Shown piece after piece: positions 63,774-64,000 of a DNA stretch of 64,000 nt (the first letter of the stretch is position 1; each line of letters opens with the position of its first letter). The notes under the pieces are model-generated. The model did not search any database, was not told where the DNA came from, and worked only from the letters and a program-made list of their open reading frames with translations. The stretch comes from an uncultured Christensenellaceae bacterium (GTDB taxonomy: Bacteria; Bacillota; Clostridia; Christensenellales; UBA3700), in assembly GCA_910588015.1 (NCBI GenBank), contig CAJUOK010000007.1:8296-72295 (forward strand). The letters are read 5' to 3'. Position numbers and translations under genes: made by a program.

Positions 63774-64000
63774 TTATCTCATTGCCTTTTGCTCTTTGAG
63801 ATACTCCACATATCTCTCTATCTGGTCTTCTCTCAAGTCTATCATTTCTTTGGCTGTCGCATATGCTTGCGCGTCTCCTATTATGACTTCCGTCTCTTTG
63901 ACCTTTACTTTTGTTCCGTCGCTTCCCGCATTGCGCCTTATATCCTTCAGATACTCATCTTCCATCTTAAAGAGCGCTACCGTCGTGTCTTTCTTTACCG
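63774..64000 (-). CDS. C-terminal part of an unknown protein (5' end cut by window edge)
   Basis: The minus-strand frame is open through the edge. The visible 75 residues run from VKKDTTVALFKMEDEYLKD to a C-terminus rich in Lys and Glu (REDQIERYVEYLKEQKAMR). An ATG at 63965 would give a 63-residue protein, but the frame continues upstream with plausible codons, so it is probably internal. No family recognised. Confidence 0.5.
   Translation of the reverse strand, partial: VKKDTTVALFKMEDEYLKDIRRNAGSDGTKVKVKETEVIIGDAQAYATAKEMIDLREDQIERYVEYLKEQKAMR

Overview
The window looks like chromosome from a low-GC Gram-positive anaerobe, most likely an uncultured member of the Clostridia (Bacillota). The evidence is the metG–tatD–rsmA order, a SpoIVFB-type protease beside minD/minE and a B12-binding radical SAM gene, a complete V-type ATPase operon in the Enterococcus hirae order, split transketolase subunits, AGGAGG-type ribosome sites and consensus sigma-A promoters. 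Most genes lie on the minus strand. The species cannot be named from sequence alone.

Layout. 1-5 kb: a TIGR03960-type radical SAM gene (cut by the edge), a ROK kinase, an M50 protease, a 61-residue membrane ORF in the usual spoIVFA place, minE and minD (no minC). 5-10 kb: accessory DNA holding a PLD-like protein, a GNAT, a DpnII-type restriction-modification pair and a SAP-like protein. The part from 5.9 to 9.8 kb is bracketed by copies of a tRNA-Ser 3' end plus its terminator. 10-22 kb: a ferritin-like protein, split transketolase, a DUF4874/DUF4832-type lipoprotein, two unknown proteins, rsmA, a TatD-linked radical SAM protein, tatD and metG. 22-31.7 kb: a candidate small RNA, then rpiB and the V-ATPase genes ntpFIKECGAB-D. 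The c subunit has all the Na+ ligands of the E. hirae enzyme. 31.8-38.5 kb: protein-arginine-type phosphatase, tsaC, manA, a PhoR/PhoB-like pair, a phospholipase-C-like protein and a TetR regulator.

38.7-46 kb: a strongly signalled 22-codon peptide gene, yhcH, a GH95 alpha-L-fucosidase, small accessory genes, tRNA-Glu, tRNA-Arg and a tRNA-Glu remnant. 45-58 kb: a MreB-like protein, maf, ppx, a second small phosphatase, a condensation-like acyltransferase, a lipid kinase, LURP-one, PHP, rmuC, cca, hpt and tilS. 58-62 kb: an ABC uptake locus of the TrpX/ABC_sub_bind type with a frameshifted permease and two tandem binding proteins. 62-64 kb: malic enzyme, a dispersed repeat and a truncated gene.

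The observations most worth following are: (1) the 22-codon cationic, tryptophan-rich peptide gene at 38.77 kb with its own UP element, promoter, Shine-Dalgarno, 3' stem-loop and terminator; (2) the palindrome TGAACA-N-TGTTCA just after the -10 box of tetR and found twice in front of ntpD; (3) a roughly 80-nt candidate sRNA with an anti-Shine-Dalgarno CCTCCT; (4) at least six genes whose -10 box ends only 6-9 nt before the ATG, implying leaderless mRNAs; (5) two tRNA genes whose 3' ends are duplicated nearby, one bracketing the restriction-modification island. No rRNA, CRISPR array, transposase or integrase was seen.
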